Assembly (NCBI GenBank): GCA_037447655.1
Contig: JBBHKE010000396.1
Span: 37,895-101,894 of the forward strand
Reading direction: 5' to 3'
DNA: 64,000 bases
DNA from: Zygnema cylindricum
Taxonomy: Eukaryota > Streptophyta > Zygnematophyceae > Zygnematales > Zygnemataceae
A model generated the notes under the pieces. That model was given only the letters and a program-made list of their open reading frames with translations, did no database searches and had not been told where the DNA came from. A program made the position numbers and the translations under genes. How positions within the stretch are numbered: the stretch's first letter is position 1; each line of letters begins with the position of its first letter. Below are positions 46,031-56,266 of the stretch, one piece after another.

Positions 46031-46170
46031 TGGTATGTAAGTATCACGATGCCTTGCGGGTACAGGCGCGTGCTAAGGTAGTCGGTTGATCGTATAGAGG
46101 GATCGTCGTTGGAGTGGATTAGTGTTAATCCACTTGTATTGAGCATTGCATTTGTCCAGCTTTCCCTGCT

Positions 46171-46420
46171 TGATATCTGGCCCTGAGGGGCCTTGGCTGA
46201 GTTTGCTTTGCCCGGAGTGGGATTTCTTCCATAGATCTTGCCGTTGGAGGCACTGGTTAGCTCTTTTGTGGATTATGCCGCATTAGATCTGCACTTGGGA
46301 GTGCTTGGATAGTAGTTATTTGCCTTTATAGATCTGGCCCTTCGGCCTTGTCCCCTTGTTTGCAGGGTAGAAGGTTTTGGTAATACGGCTTCCTGATAGA
46401 TCTGGCCATCGAGGCCCTGT
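46171..46420 (+). other. Array of five small hairpins in the element E leader
   Basis: Five times, sequence like TAGATCT is followed by a short stem-loop and then YTGG: GGCCC-TGAG-GGGCC (46179), TGCC-GTTGGA-GGCA (46239), GCACT-TGGG-AGTGC (46291), GGCC-CTTC-GGCC (46336) and GGCC-ATCGA-GGCC (46404). Arms differ but stay complementary. It lies between the LTR and gag. Confidence 0.6.
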
Positions 46421-46527
46421 TAGGGATTGATTGGCTGATTGGACAAAAGAGTGGTGTGGCCTGGCATTTGAAGCATATCGGATAGATCGGTTTTGTTATC
46501 TGGTCATCATTTGGTGTTATCATTTTT

Positions 46528-48468
46528 ATGCCCACCAATTGGGATAATCTTGATTATCCTGTCGGAACCACTCGATCGTCGGCCTCGTTTAGGCCCACGG
46601 AATCCGGACCATCAGATTTCTCTAGTCTTTTGGACCATCCTTCCCTAAATATCTCGGGTCAAATTTCCCCTTCGGTTCGATCCACTCTCACCTCAGTATC
46701 TTCCTTATCATCAGTCTCTTCCACATTTTTCGAAGAGGAATCTGACCGCGATTCCCTTGACGGGTCGGATTCCGATTCATTATCTTTTTGGTTTCCGCAA
46801 ATTTCCAAGCTTGTTTTATCTCCAAGCATTCCATTATTGGAAATGGCTTCCACATCCGAGGGGGGGGGCCGCCTTCATTTCTGTTTTTCAGGAATGAAGG
46901 ATACCATGACGTTATCGCATTTTCGAATGCTATTCGATACCGAAATGCGTGATCTTGCATTTCGGTACCAAGATCGGTTCGACCTACGGGTCGCTTTCTC
47001 TCTCTTAGGTCGTTACCTTCGAGGTTCAGCCCTTACTCTTTATTCTCGCAAGTATGATTCCGTACTTGCGATGACAGAGTTCTCTCCGTCTTTTGCTGGG
47101 AGTCCTGCTATTATAGGACAACCAGAAATTCCATACCAACCGGCTATCCCGGAAGTCCTTGATCTCAATGGCGATGTTATTACAGCAGCAGTTGCGGAAA
47201 TACCGCAACAGTTTGCTATAGCCGCACGTGCTGGAATTCCAGCACGACCAGCGATGACGATCCCTATATTGGATCCGCTCTCTGTCATGTTTGAAATGTT
47301 GCAAGCGGAATACCGTAGCAAAACCCTGACCAAGTTCGCGAGTTAATCAACTTCGAACGGAAGTCAAGAGAGACCGCCCCTGCCATGCGTGCTCGTATGG
47401 AAGCTCTTCGTGAAGCATTGCCGGACTTAATTTCGGATGCTGAAGCTGTCCAAAAATTTGTAGGACAGTTTCCGAGTCAGTCTAAGAAATTTATCCAGAG
47501 TCACCTGACTCAAACATATGGCTTGAAGTTCACTTTCGACCAAGCCGCCCAGCATGCCGTGGAATACGAAATGCAAAATTGTTGGTGGGAAGCCCATGAC
47601 CGACCTAAAGCGGTCTCGAAAGAACCGATTGTTCCACCATGGAACAATCCTCGTCTTAACAACTGGCCTCCTAAAGTCCCGGCCATGGGAACGCGACCTA
47701 GTTCTCCCGGAAACCGATTATGTTTCCGATGTGGGAAGACCGAGCATGATGCCCTAATGTGTCCAGACAAAACTGCTTCCTGCCCTAATGTGTCCACATT
47801 GCAAGCAAACCGGACATTATGTCCATCGTTGTCATATAAAAAACCCACAATATTACTATCAGAACGAAATTAAGAGTGGTGGCATTCCAGCTCGATCCGC
47901 AAGCGTGGTTCAACAGGTTAAAGAACCGGAAAAAGACACCACTCCACCTAAGGTATCTCGAAGAGATAGAGAGCGTTTAGAAATGCAAGAGCAAATGGCG
48001 GCTATGATGAAAGAACAATTCGCAGCTTTCATGACCCAAATGAAGCCACAATTTACAAGCATGGCTCGCACTGTTGTACACATGCCCACGTTGGCAGGTC
48101 GAATCTTACGAGATTCCACCATCCAACAACGAGAGGCTACGTTCGATAAAGGTTCGACCGATCACAGTCGTGACGGTAAAACACCTAACACGCGTATTCC
48201 TTTGTCATTCACTAAAGAACCTTCTTCTCTCTTGCCCGAAACCGCTTCAGCCATCGCGGCTGAAGCTCTCAACATAGTGGATCGAACTATACATGAGGCA
48301 CACCGCGTGAAAGAACGCTTGTGCATTCTATCCGCTATGATTTGTGACTCACCAAAAATCTCCCCTATCTCCTTACCCTCTGATAGCTCAGCTGCAGCTG
48401 CCGCGTTACAAGCACTTCAGCTGCACAAAAATCTTGCTGCTATTCAGCCTATTTCCATAGAGGAGTGA
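46528..48468 (+). pseudogene. Element E gag with two zinc knuckles (frameshifted)
   Basis: Three overlapping frames together form gag: 46528-47346 (Ser-rich start MPTNWDNLDYPVG, then a capsid-like region GLRMLFDTEMRD-type with LLGRYLRGSALTLYSRKYD), 47385-47873 (helical ALPDLISDAEAVQKFVGQFP and a CCHC knuckle CFRCGKTEHDALMC), and 47788-48468 (second CCHC knuckle CPHCKQTGHYVHRC, then a Met/Gln-rich helical tail). A frame change just after 47330 and another between the knuckles break it. In the family this packages genomic RNA in cytoplasmic particles. Confidence 0.75.
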
Positions 48469-48516
48469 AAGTCTCTCGATCCTCACATCAGTTTTTTAAA
48501 TAATGCGAAGGGTGCA

Positions 48517-49197
48517 TTGTTGATCAATGGTATAGCCCCTTCCCTGCCTCTCATGGATTCGGGTGCAAAGCCGGTGATATTGGGCTCTAGCTTTGCACTG
48601 AAGCTTGGTATAACTCTGAACAAGCTTCAGTCCACTTCTACTCGCTTGTTAACATCAGCGGGAACAACCAAACGTGTCCTCCGAATCACTAAGGAACCGC
48701 TTGTTTTCAGGTTCCAGAACGAAACGGCCACAGACTTTGCTGAAATCTCAGTTCACGCTCTAGTCACTAAATGTACTGACTATGAATGCCTAGTGGGACA
48801 GGACGTTATATTTCGTGTAGGGGGTGGTGTTGACATGCATGATCAGACATTTTGTTATAGGCCCACTAGCTTCCCGGAACGCAAAATCTGCATTCCGCTA
48901 ATTTCCGCTAGGAAGCCCATGCCTATTATGGCAAATTCGGCCACCTCCATACCTGCATTTTCAGGGAATTCGGTGGGGGCCGAAATATTTCATTCATTGT
49001 CAGCAGAAGAAATTCTGCCTGATAGTTCTTACTTACCAGAAATTTTCAGTGACCCAAGTTTTCTTATAGATACGAGGGAATTTGACCAAATCTATAACCA
49101 ACCTTGTCAATTCCACTTTCTCCGGTCTCTCCCCCAATCCCAATCCCTACAGACTCTTTTGGGTTTCTTCCCATTGATTGGAATCCGGTCCAATTGA
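48517..49197 (+). pseudogene. Element E retropepsin-like protease region
   Basis: LMDSGAKPVILGSSFALKLG is the active-site loop of a retroviral-type aspartic protease (D-S-G-A, where D-S/T-G-A is normal), followed by a DYECLVGQDVIF strand resembling the second conserved protease segment. It matures the polyprotein in intact relatives. The frame runs past the protease and ends in GIRSN at 49197; the methyltransferase begins in another frame that overlaps it from 49104, so an indel near 49110-49150 separates them. Confidence 0.7.
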
Positions 49198-50211
49198 AAC
49201 CTCATCGAAATGGATTAGTGATTTTGGACCTTTTCGCTGGAATAGGCACTTCTCTCCTTCCATGTTTGCGGGACGGATTATTAATCCGATTTTATTATTC
49301 GGTGGAGATTGATCCGTTAGCACGGAAAGCACAATTACATCATTGTAATCTGTCGCATTCCCAATACCCGCATTTGTTACCAAAATCTGCATACGACCCT
49401 CCCACAAGACATTCGGATTGTGGGCAACCATCACTTACTGGAGATTGGTCCAATCGATCTTGTTTTTGGCGGATGGGAGTGCCAGGGAATGTCTCGTGCC
49501 GGGAAAGGTCTCGGATTAGCCGATCCCCGCACCAAATTATTTTATGAGTTGGTTCGCATCCTGCATTTTCTACAAACTTTAGATCATCCTATGGGCTATA
49601 TCTTGGAAAATGTCGCAGCCTACAATGATCCAAGACCTACAATTTTGGCTGATTATCAACGAATTGAACAATTAATTGGTCCGCCTCTTATTATTGACGC
49701 GGCTCGCCATGGTTCACTAGCACACCGGGTTCGCTCCAAATGGATGAACCTGATCGATATTGGTAGACTCCGTGAGGCCAACTTGTTAGTTCGTCCTCCT
49801 CATTCATACATTCAGGCTGCCCTTCTTCCTTTTCATAAGGTGCAGCCTTGCATTCAAAAGGACTGTCCCCCTAATTTCAGTGTCAATGTCCCGGGTCAAC
49901 CTCTCAAGGTGCTTCCTACCTTAGTTTCTTACCCACATTCACATGCATTCTCTAATGACGGTCCTGGCATGCTCCGAAACATTCATACCGGTGAGCTCGA
50001 AGAGCCTACCTCTACGGAACGAGAACACCTAATGCATTTCATTCCCGGCACTACTGCCGCTCCTGGTCTTACTGAACGTCAAAGATGCACTTTATTAGGT
50101 CGTGTCATGGACCCTCAGTCTTTGTCTTTTGTTTTAGGTCTTGGGTATTCAGCTGGTCGCCACTCAAAGCACATCCGTCTCAACCAGCTAGGGGGGGGAA
50201 TGCATCACTAA
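49104..50211 (+). pseudogene. DNMT3-like C5-cytosine DNA methyltransferase domain in element E
   Basis: Motif I VILDLFAGIGTSL (49224 onward) is the SAM-binding loop, followed by YYSVEIDPLARKA (motif II). After one frameshift near 49400, the second part reads IDLVFGGWECQGMSRAGKG (motif IV, catalytic Cys at 49480-49482), LADPRTKLFYELVRILHFL, GYILENVAAY (motif VI, Glu at 49606), LIIDAARHGSLAHRVRSKWM (motif VIII) and TERQRCTLLGRV (resembling the DNMT3 C-terminal RQKLLGR motif). Motif order is not permuted, and spacing and the ENV and RxR contexts fit DNMT3 better than DNMT1 or DRM. The usual Pro-Cys is Glu-Cys here. It lies between protease and RT, so it was part of pol. The frameshifts make this copy inactive as it stands. 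DNMT-bearing retrotransposons are known from charophytes and dinoflagellates. Confidence 0.87.
50191..50198 (+). other. G8 run at the end of the methyltransferase domain
   Basis: CTA followed by eight G and AATG. It resembles the G10 run before the 3' LTR (53571-53580) and could be an internal polypurine tract, or simply a slippage-prone homopolymer. Confidence 0.35.
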
Positions 50212-50501
50212 GAAAATCTTTCCGTACCACTCTCCAAGGGACCACATTTCATTTTTTCCTCTTTCCTTCTCCAATTCCACCAGTTCCGGAAATCTCTATC
50301 TACGATTTCCTCAATCTTAGCCATATGTCCTGGTCTATTCCCACATACACGGTTGTCCAGTCTACAAGTCCCATGCATATTCCACCCACTCCTCATTGGA
50401 GTGTTGCTTTTCCAACACGCAGTTAGAATCATTCAGTTAATTGCCTTAAACAGACACGTGTATTTTACAAGTTAGGTCAAACGCTTATCGCAAATGAGCA
50501 G

Positions 50502-51814
50502 TTGGCCTTTGCACAAGCCATGGAAGCTATGACAACCGAAAATCCCGATGCTCATAAATGGAAATTTGGCACCAATCTAACAAAGGCCGAACAAGAGTTA
50601 CTGAATGACGTAGTTTTACAAAATATCAATGCCTTTGCCTTTTCTATGAATGATTTGGGTCGTCACACCGCTTATAAAATGTCGATAGATCTCGAAGATG
50701 ATCGCCCTATATTTAAACCGAAACATCGTTTGTCAGAAACTGAATAGGAAATGGTAGACAAGCGATGTGCTGAACTAGAGGAAGCTGGCCTAATCTATCG
50801 GTCAGACTCCACATTTGCAGCTCCCACTGTCATGCCTCGGAAAAAGGATTCCGATGGTAATTTTACTGAACTTCGAATGTGAGGTGACTATCGTGAACTA
50901 AATGCTAGAACAGTTCAAGATCGCCATCCCATGCCTCTTGCCGAAGAAATATTTGATCATGTAGGCGGAGCAAATTATTTTAGTATCCTTGACCTCTGTC
51001 AAGGATTTAATCAAATCGAGATAGAGGAAAAAGACCGGCATAAAACTGCCTTTTGGGGTAGCGACGGCCGATGGGAATGGGCCGTAATGCCATTCGGACT
51101 GAAAAATGCTCCGTCAGTATTTCAAAAAGTCATGGACTCCGTTCTTGGAGGCTGTAAGTTTGCTAGATGTTACATCGATGACCTTATCATTGCCTCGGCT
51201 ACTATCGAAGAGCACGCTGCTCACATCGAATGGGTATTGACTGAATTGAAAAAGGTCGGATTAAAATGTCATCCAACGAAATACACCTTTGGAGCCCTGG
51301 GAGTGCCTTACCTCGGCCATTTTATCTTGGCTGAGGGGATCACTCCTCTCGAAGCAAAGGTAGAGGCAATCAATAAATTGCCTGCTCCCACGGACCTCAC
51401 CAGTCTGCGAGCCTTTCTCGGACTTGCTAATTATTATCGCAGGTTCGTACTCAATTTCAGCACAATCGCATCTCCTCTAAACGATCTTCTCAAGAAGGAA
51501 GTGGCGTTTATATAGGGTCCCGATCAGATTTCCGCATTTCAAAAAATAAAAACCGCCTTATTGAGTGCTCCAATTCTCCGTCCTCCCAATCACAAACTTC
51601 CTTTTTGTATCCAAACAGATTTGGAAAACCCGGAATCGCTGCCATCTTGACACAAAGAGAGTTGAGCGGAGAGGAATACGTAGTTGCTTACGCGAGTAGA
51701 AGCAATAACCGGGCTGAATCAAATTATATTAGCTACGAAAGAGAGTGTCTAGCCGCGGTTTGGGGTGTCGTTCACTTCCGCCATTATTTGTACGGAAACC
51801 TTTCACACTCTTAA
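50502..51814 (+). pseudogene. Element E reverse transcriptase and RNase H start
   Basis: RT begins in the 50502 frame (PIFKPKHRLSETE), has a TAG at 50745-50747 and a TGA near 50880 (in an RM-GDYRELN motif), then is open from 50931: YFSILDLCQGFNQIEI, KTAFWG, MPFGLKNAPSVFQKVMD, the catalytic CYIDDLIIAS (51172-51183), CHPTKYTFG, LGHFILAEGI and LRAFLGLANYYRRF. These are standard Ty3/gypsy RT blocks. A TAG at about 51513 separates it from the connection/RNase H region (AAILTQRELSGEEYVVAYAS, ESNYISYERECLAAVW). A frame change near 51798 follows. Confidence 0.87.
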
Positions 51815-53435
51815 CTGACCATCAGCCCTTACATTGGCTGATGACGAACGATAAGCTTTCCGGGAAGTTAGCCCGATGGGCTTTAATCTTACAAGAATAT
51901 GACGTTGAAATAATTCAACGACCAGGTCTGCTTAGTCTAAACGCAGACGGAATTTCCCGAAATCCTTTGCCCCGAACAACAGATAACGGAGTTCGACAGG
52001 ATTTCGATGACGTTGATGTTCCCGTCATATCAATAGGTACTTATCTTACTTACTGCCTGGCTTCTATTCCGAACCCCCGTCTCGCCACAGATCCTTGGCG
52101 TGATGGGCCTCTCATTCTTTTCCTATCCTCCCAGACCTTCTGGTCCGGCACGACCACTGATGAAGAAGACAGAGTGAAAAAGAGGGCCAAAGGTTACCTT
52201 TGGCTCGGGGGATCTTTAGTTCGGTTGTTGGCAGACGGAAGCCATAGGCACGTTCCACGGCCTACCAAGCATCTTTCTCTCATTGAGCAGATTCACACCA
52301 AGCTTGGTCACTACGGTACCAAGCGAACGTTAAGTCTAGTTCAGGCACGATATTGGTGGTCAAGAATGCAAGCTGATCTTGCTGCTATTGTGCACAAGTG
52401 TGCCACCTGTGACCGTCTCCGAACTTCTTTTTCTAACCAGCAGACTACGCTCCAACCTCTACCTATCAGGGGTTTGTTCTATCGATGGTCAGTCGATTTA
52501 GCCGGACCTTTTCCTATCTCACGTAGGGGGAAACAATACATCATGATTATGATTGAAAATTTCAGTAAGTGGGTAGAAGTTGTAGCTCTGCCTCAGAAGA
52601 CAGCTAAGTTAACCACCGCAGCTTTTAAGGAACATGTCCTTATGAGATACGGTGCCCCAGCCGAGGTCCTTACGGACAAGGTACAGAATTTCGGGGAGAA
52701 TTTCAAGAGATGCTTGATGAGGCTCTCATCGATCATCGTCGTACTAGTCGGGATCACCCCCAGGCCGATGGCCTGGCTGAACGAGCAGTCCAGACATTTA
52801 AGCGTGCCTTGCGTAAGCATTGCTTAGAAAAACACATTTCAGTTTGGGACGAGTCCCTCGGTAACATTACCATGGGATATCGCATGTCGGTGCAAGCTAG
52901 TCTGGCTAATTTCATCCCGTATTATGTTTTATTTGGGCGACAACCGTTGCTCGGTCGCAATATTCAGAAGGCCGCAAGCTTCCAACTTCCGCTGATGTTT
53001 GACACTATTTTTTTGGAAGAACTCACTCGTCGTGCTTTGCTTTTTGCCCGTGAAATGCCCATGGCTTTTGATAACCTGCAGATTGTCCAACATCGGGACA
53101 CACTTCGGTTTGCCACCACTCGCAGCGGAAATTACAGGCCGCAACAAAAGCCCTATCGGGTGGGAGATTATGTTTATCTTCGCAGGCAATCTTTTGACAC
53201 TTTGGACACGGATGTTTCTGCACACATCTTACGGATTATCGAGGTGGATCCGAACGGGATGTTAGGATTACAAGGAGCAGACACGGATTTTTCGAGAGCA
53301 CTCCAAGAATTGTTCTCCATGTTACTTACCAGATTTGTCGCAGGATATGGATCCTATGCGGATGCCGATTACGGAGGCGACGGCATGTACCTTTTGTCAT
53401 CGATCGGACGGGGAAACTACCATGTTACTTTGTGA
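51745..53435 (+). pseudogene. Element E RNase H end and integrase
   Basis: From about 51795 the frame reads PFTLLTDHQPLHWLM (RNase H end), then a spacer, the HHCC zinc domain (HTKLGHYGTKRTLSLVQARYW with CATCDRLR), and the integrase core: WSVDLAGPFP (first Asp), EVLTDKVQNFGENF (second Asp). A frameshift near 52710 leads to HPQADGLAERAVQTFKRAL (catalytic Glu) and a C-terminal region with YRVGDYVYLRRQ, a GPY/F-like segment. The order RT, RNase H, integrase is diagnostic of Ty3/gypsy. The Gly after the second Asp (TD-x-G) is replaced by Val. Confidence 0.85.
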
Positions 53436-53562
53436 TCACTGGAATCAGGGGTTTCACATGGAGTGTTTGGTGCCACCTTTATTGGCAGTTCCGGACGATC
53501 AGTGGTTTTACCACGGATGTCGCGAGCTACCGGTCGCCTTGGCCAACTCCTCTGCCGGCTAA
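53320..53562 (+). pseudogene. PHD-finger-like domain after the element E integrase
   Basis: In the frame starting about 53320: ACTFCHRSDGETTMLLCDHW, NQGFHMECLVPPLLAVPDDQ, WFYHGC. This follows the Cys4-His-Cys3 PHD pattern with correct spacing (CxxC, LLCDxx, GFHxxCL-PPL-VP, WxxxxC). Two of the eight zinc ligands are replaced: the fourth Cys by Trp and the seventh by Tyr, both one-base changes from Cys codons. It is out of frame with the integrase by one indel. In chromatin proteins PHD fingers read histone H3 tails; on an integrase it could guide target choice. The ancestor probably had a working finger. Confidence 0.68.
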
Positions 53563-53570
53563 AGAGCTGT

Positions 53571-53580
53571 GGGGGGGGGG
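53571..53580 (+). other. G10 run, possible polypurine tract of element E
   Basis: Ten G follow the coding region. The LTR proper (TGTCATGCC) begins 193 bp later at 53774, so if this is the polypurine tract it is unusually far away. Alternatively the true LTR includes the intervening 193 bp, which the left LTR lacks. Confidence 0.35.
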
Positions 53581-53773
53581 AATAAACCGACCTAACCATA
53601 ACCAGCTAAGTCGTTGACTTTTCTTTTTCTTCCACCTTGCCTGTTGCGGTATCTATCCATTTGTACTTTTTTGTTTTATTTCATTTACGATATCTCGTTA
53701 TCATTTGAGTTTAAGTTGAGCACAGTTGATGATATTCATGCATCTTCATGTTATTTGACACATGCACGACAGC
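53581..53773 (+). repeat. 193-bp segment, first copy
   Basis: AATAAACCGACCTAACC to CATGCACGACAGC; repeated at 54416-54606 with moderate divergence. It lies between the G10 run and the truncated 3' LTR. Confidence 0.88.
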
Positions 53774-54418
53774 TGTCATGCCCCATCTCGTCAGCTATTT
53801 TAGTTGTTTATATTTGGGTGTTAGGACGGGCAGCCGCTACACTAATTTGTATTTGGGTATTATTTGGGTTTCGCAGGACCGTACGACGTGTATCGTACGA
53901 CCTACATTCTCCGTGATTTCCGGGATGGCGATTTGGATCGTACCCGCGGTCCTACCGTACGACGTATATTTTCCACGATTTCCGCCGACGCGGATTTGAT
54001 TATTTCGCTTCGACCGTACGACTTACGCCGACCGGAATTCCCGCGGCCACGACTTACCGTACAATAGATATCTTACGCGATTTTTGCCGACGGTGGATTC
54101 GATTATTTTACGTCCACAGTACGACTTACATTACCCGGAATTTCCGCGATTACAAATTGGACCGTACTTTCGGTCCTACCGTACCTACTTTCATTTCCGG
54201 AAATCCTGGCCGACGACAATTTTTAATCGTTTCTCGTAAAGTAGCATCCCGGCCGTCGACGCTGATTATGTAATTTTCGTAACTTCGCATCTGGACCGTC
54301 GACGCAAATGACAGACAAATTCGCTGTCAGTTCTGATGAAGCTACGCTATTGGACTATTTTAAGTCGTGAACCATTTGGAGGTTCACGCATTCACATGTA
54401 GATAGGAAGGGGTTTAAT
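53774..54418 (+). repeat. Truncated 3' LTR of element E
   Basis: 645 bp matching 44222-44865, including the CpG-rich part and its internal duplication. Homology stops in a short TTTAAT stretch where the second copy of the 191-bp segment begins. Confidence 0.87.
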
Positions 54419-54606
54419 AAACCGACCTAACCATAACCAGCTAAGTCGTTGATCTTTCTTTTTCTTCCACCTTGCCTGTTGTTGTATTTACCCATTTTTA
54501 CTTTTATGATTTATTTCATTTCCGATATCTCGCTATCATTTGAGTTTAAGTTGAGCACAGTTGATGATATTGCATGCACCTTCATGTTATTGGACACATG
54601 CACGAC
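54416..54606 (+). repeat. 191-bp segment, second copy
   Basis: Duplicate of 53581-53773, joined on the right directly to host 60-bp-repeat sequence (CCCTCTTCCCC). The arrangement suggests template switching or unequal recombination at the element's end. Confidence 0.87.
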
Positions 54607-55200
54607 AACCCTCTTCCCCTATTGTCTCCACACTTTCTCTTTCACGACCTTCTACCTCCACCAATGCTCCCTCCTCCCCTATTGTCTCCACGACTACTCA
54701 CGACCCATCTTATGTTGACCTTGATGCATTTCCTATAGATTGGGCCAATTGGCAAGGATATTCCTTACAAAGCAATGGGCCTAATGTTAATGTTGAATGT
54801 ATATTCAAAAAGTATCATTATGGACAAAATGGTCATCCTCCAATAAAGTTGATAACGGGCATAAAAGGAAGAACGAAATACACAAAAAAGGGATCTTTGT
54901 ATCCGATATGGGCGGAAGGAGAACACTCGAAGTGGGCCCGGTGTAAAAAAAATGTGCAATGTATTGAAAAATTAATGTATTGAAAAAATAATGATAGTTC
55001 CAGGGTGTGATTTGATGAAATCAATACACTTTTTAGAAAAGCTTAGAATAGAGAAGTTTGATGGGAGCACGGCGGAACTTAAAGAAGCTTTAGGTATCTC
55101 TACTGAACTGGTTTCCAAAGGTCGCTTGAAGCACAGAGAATTTGAGCGAAAATTGACCCGATATCAAAAGTTACAAGAGTTGCGTGCAATCACGGGCTAA
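54607..55200 (+). pseudogene. Unknown host-like gene, 3' part (after element E)
   Basis: The S/T/P repeat resumes (SSPIVSTLSLSRPSTSTNAP) and passes into a globular stretch: THDPSYVDLDAFPIDWANWQ, then GYSLQSNGPNVNVECIFKKY, GQNGHPPIKLITGIKGRTKY, ending at a TGA near 54983. A further frame from 54991 (KSIHFLEKLRIEKFDGST, GISTELVSKGRLKHREFERK) is charged and helical and ends at 55200. Aromatic residues and the HPPIKLITGI block suggest a folded domain I cannot name; a similar layout is seen at 33764-34335. Copia D2 inserted 19 bp after its end. Confidence 0.45.
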
Positions 55201-55218
55201 CTTAGGATTTGCATGTTT

Positions 55219-56266
55219 TGTAGAAACTAATAGTTTTATTAGTATTTTCTAGGTCTGAAAAGAAATATAGAAGTCGAGGCAGTCTATCTCTAACTTCTCT
55301 CTCCAACTCTCAAACTTGTCGCAGTCACTGAGAAATTGGAGAGGAAGCTAGAGCCATGGCTACCTTGGCTATCCTGAGGTTTACGCGAATTTTATATTAG
55401 GGTTTATTTATTTAAGTAAAAGTCATGTGCCGGCGGCAGGATTTGATCCTTGTACCTACCGGCCGGCAGGCAGGAAATAGCCGGTAGCCTTAGCCGTTTA
55501 GTCTAGCGGTAGTGTTACGAACTATATGGTTTGATATTTACTTAAACATTATCAGGTAGGATAATTCATTTAACTCTAACTGTTTACGGGATACATAGAT
55601 CAAGTAATGTAAAAGTACGGATTACGGTACGGATAAGAATTAAATACCGTGCAGTTATTTCTTTAGCGAAAAAAATATCGCGCATGTATTTATTACGGCT
55701 ACGATTTAAAATGAATGTAATCCGACGGCCAGAATTAACGCCGATATCGCGGAAGGGAATTTTGGCGGTTTGTGGTCATCGCCACATCGGATGACATGTG
55801 GCAGAATTACATTGGATCGCGGCATCTTCGAGGATTAAGGGAGCGAATCCGGACATACCACGTGTCGACATTTAGGCCATGTCGTACAATGTCCGTAAAG
55901 AAAGTACATCGGCAGCTGTACTTCTGTGTACGGGAGTGTACTCTGATTGGCTCCGTACATCAGTAGATATAGTATGTGAGAGAGATAGGACTTAGAAAAT
56001 TAGGAGATAGAACCCTCTCTCCCAGAGAGCTTCTGTAAAAAAGGTCAACTTTGACCCTCCATAACTTACTGCTCAAGGGAGCAAATTCAGAGATTGTTTT
56101 TGCTATCAACTCACGGGAGTCTTCCCTTTACAAGGGTGAAGGTGGTCAGAGTTATTGTCTACCAGGGTGGCAGTTTTTGTTGCTGAAAGAGAAAGGGGTA
56201 AGGGTAATCCTAGAGGCTTCTTGGAAGTTATCCACTCTGAGGACTTATGGAGGTCTTAGAGTTTCA
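55219..56266 (+). repeat. 5' LTR of Copia D2
   Basis: 1048 bp, TGTAGAAACT to GTTTCA, with the D-type antisense tRNA-like module at about 55427-55505. Confidence 0.92.

Larger units (their letters stand above)
44222..54606 (+). mobile_element. Ty3/gypsy LTR retrotransposon E carrying a DNA methyltransferase
   Basis: Order of domains: LTR, leader, gag with two CCHC knuckles, protease, C5-DNA methyltransferase, RT, RNase H, integrase, PHD-like finger, polypurine G run, truncated LTR. RT before integrase and the RT type (YIDD, FLGLANYYRRF) define Ty3/gypsy. The right LTR (53774-54418) matches only the first 645 bp of the left one (44222-44865) and is followed by a second copy of the 191-193 bp that precede it. 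No clear TSD was found; the element lies within a host 60-bp repeat. At least eight frameshifts or stops make it inactive. Confidence 0.88.
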
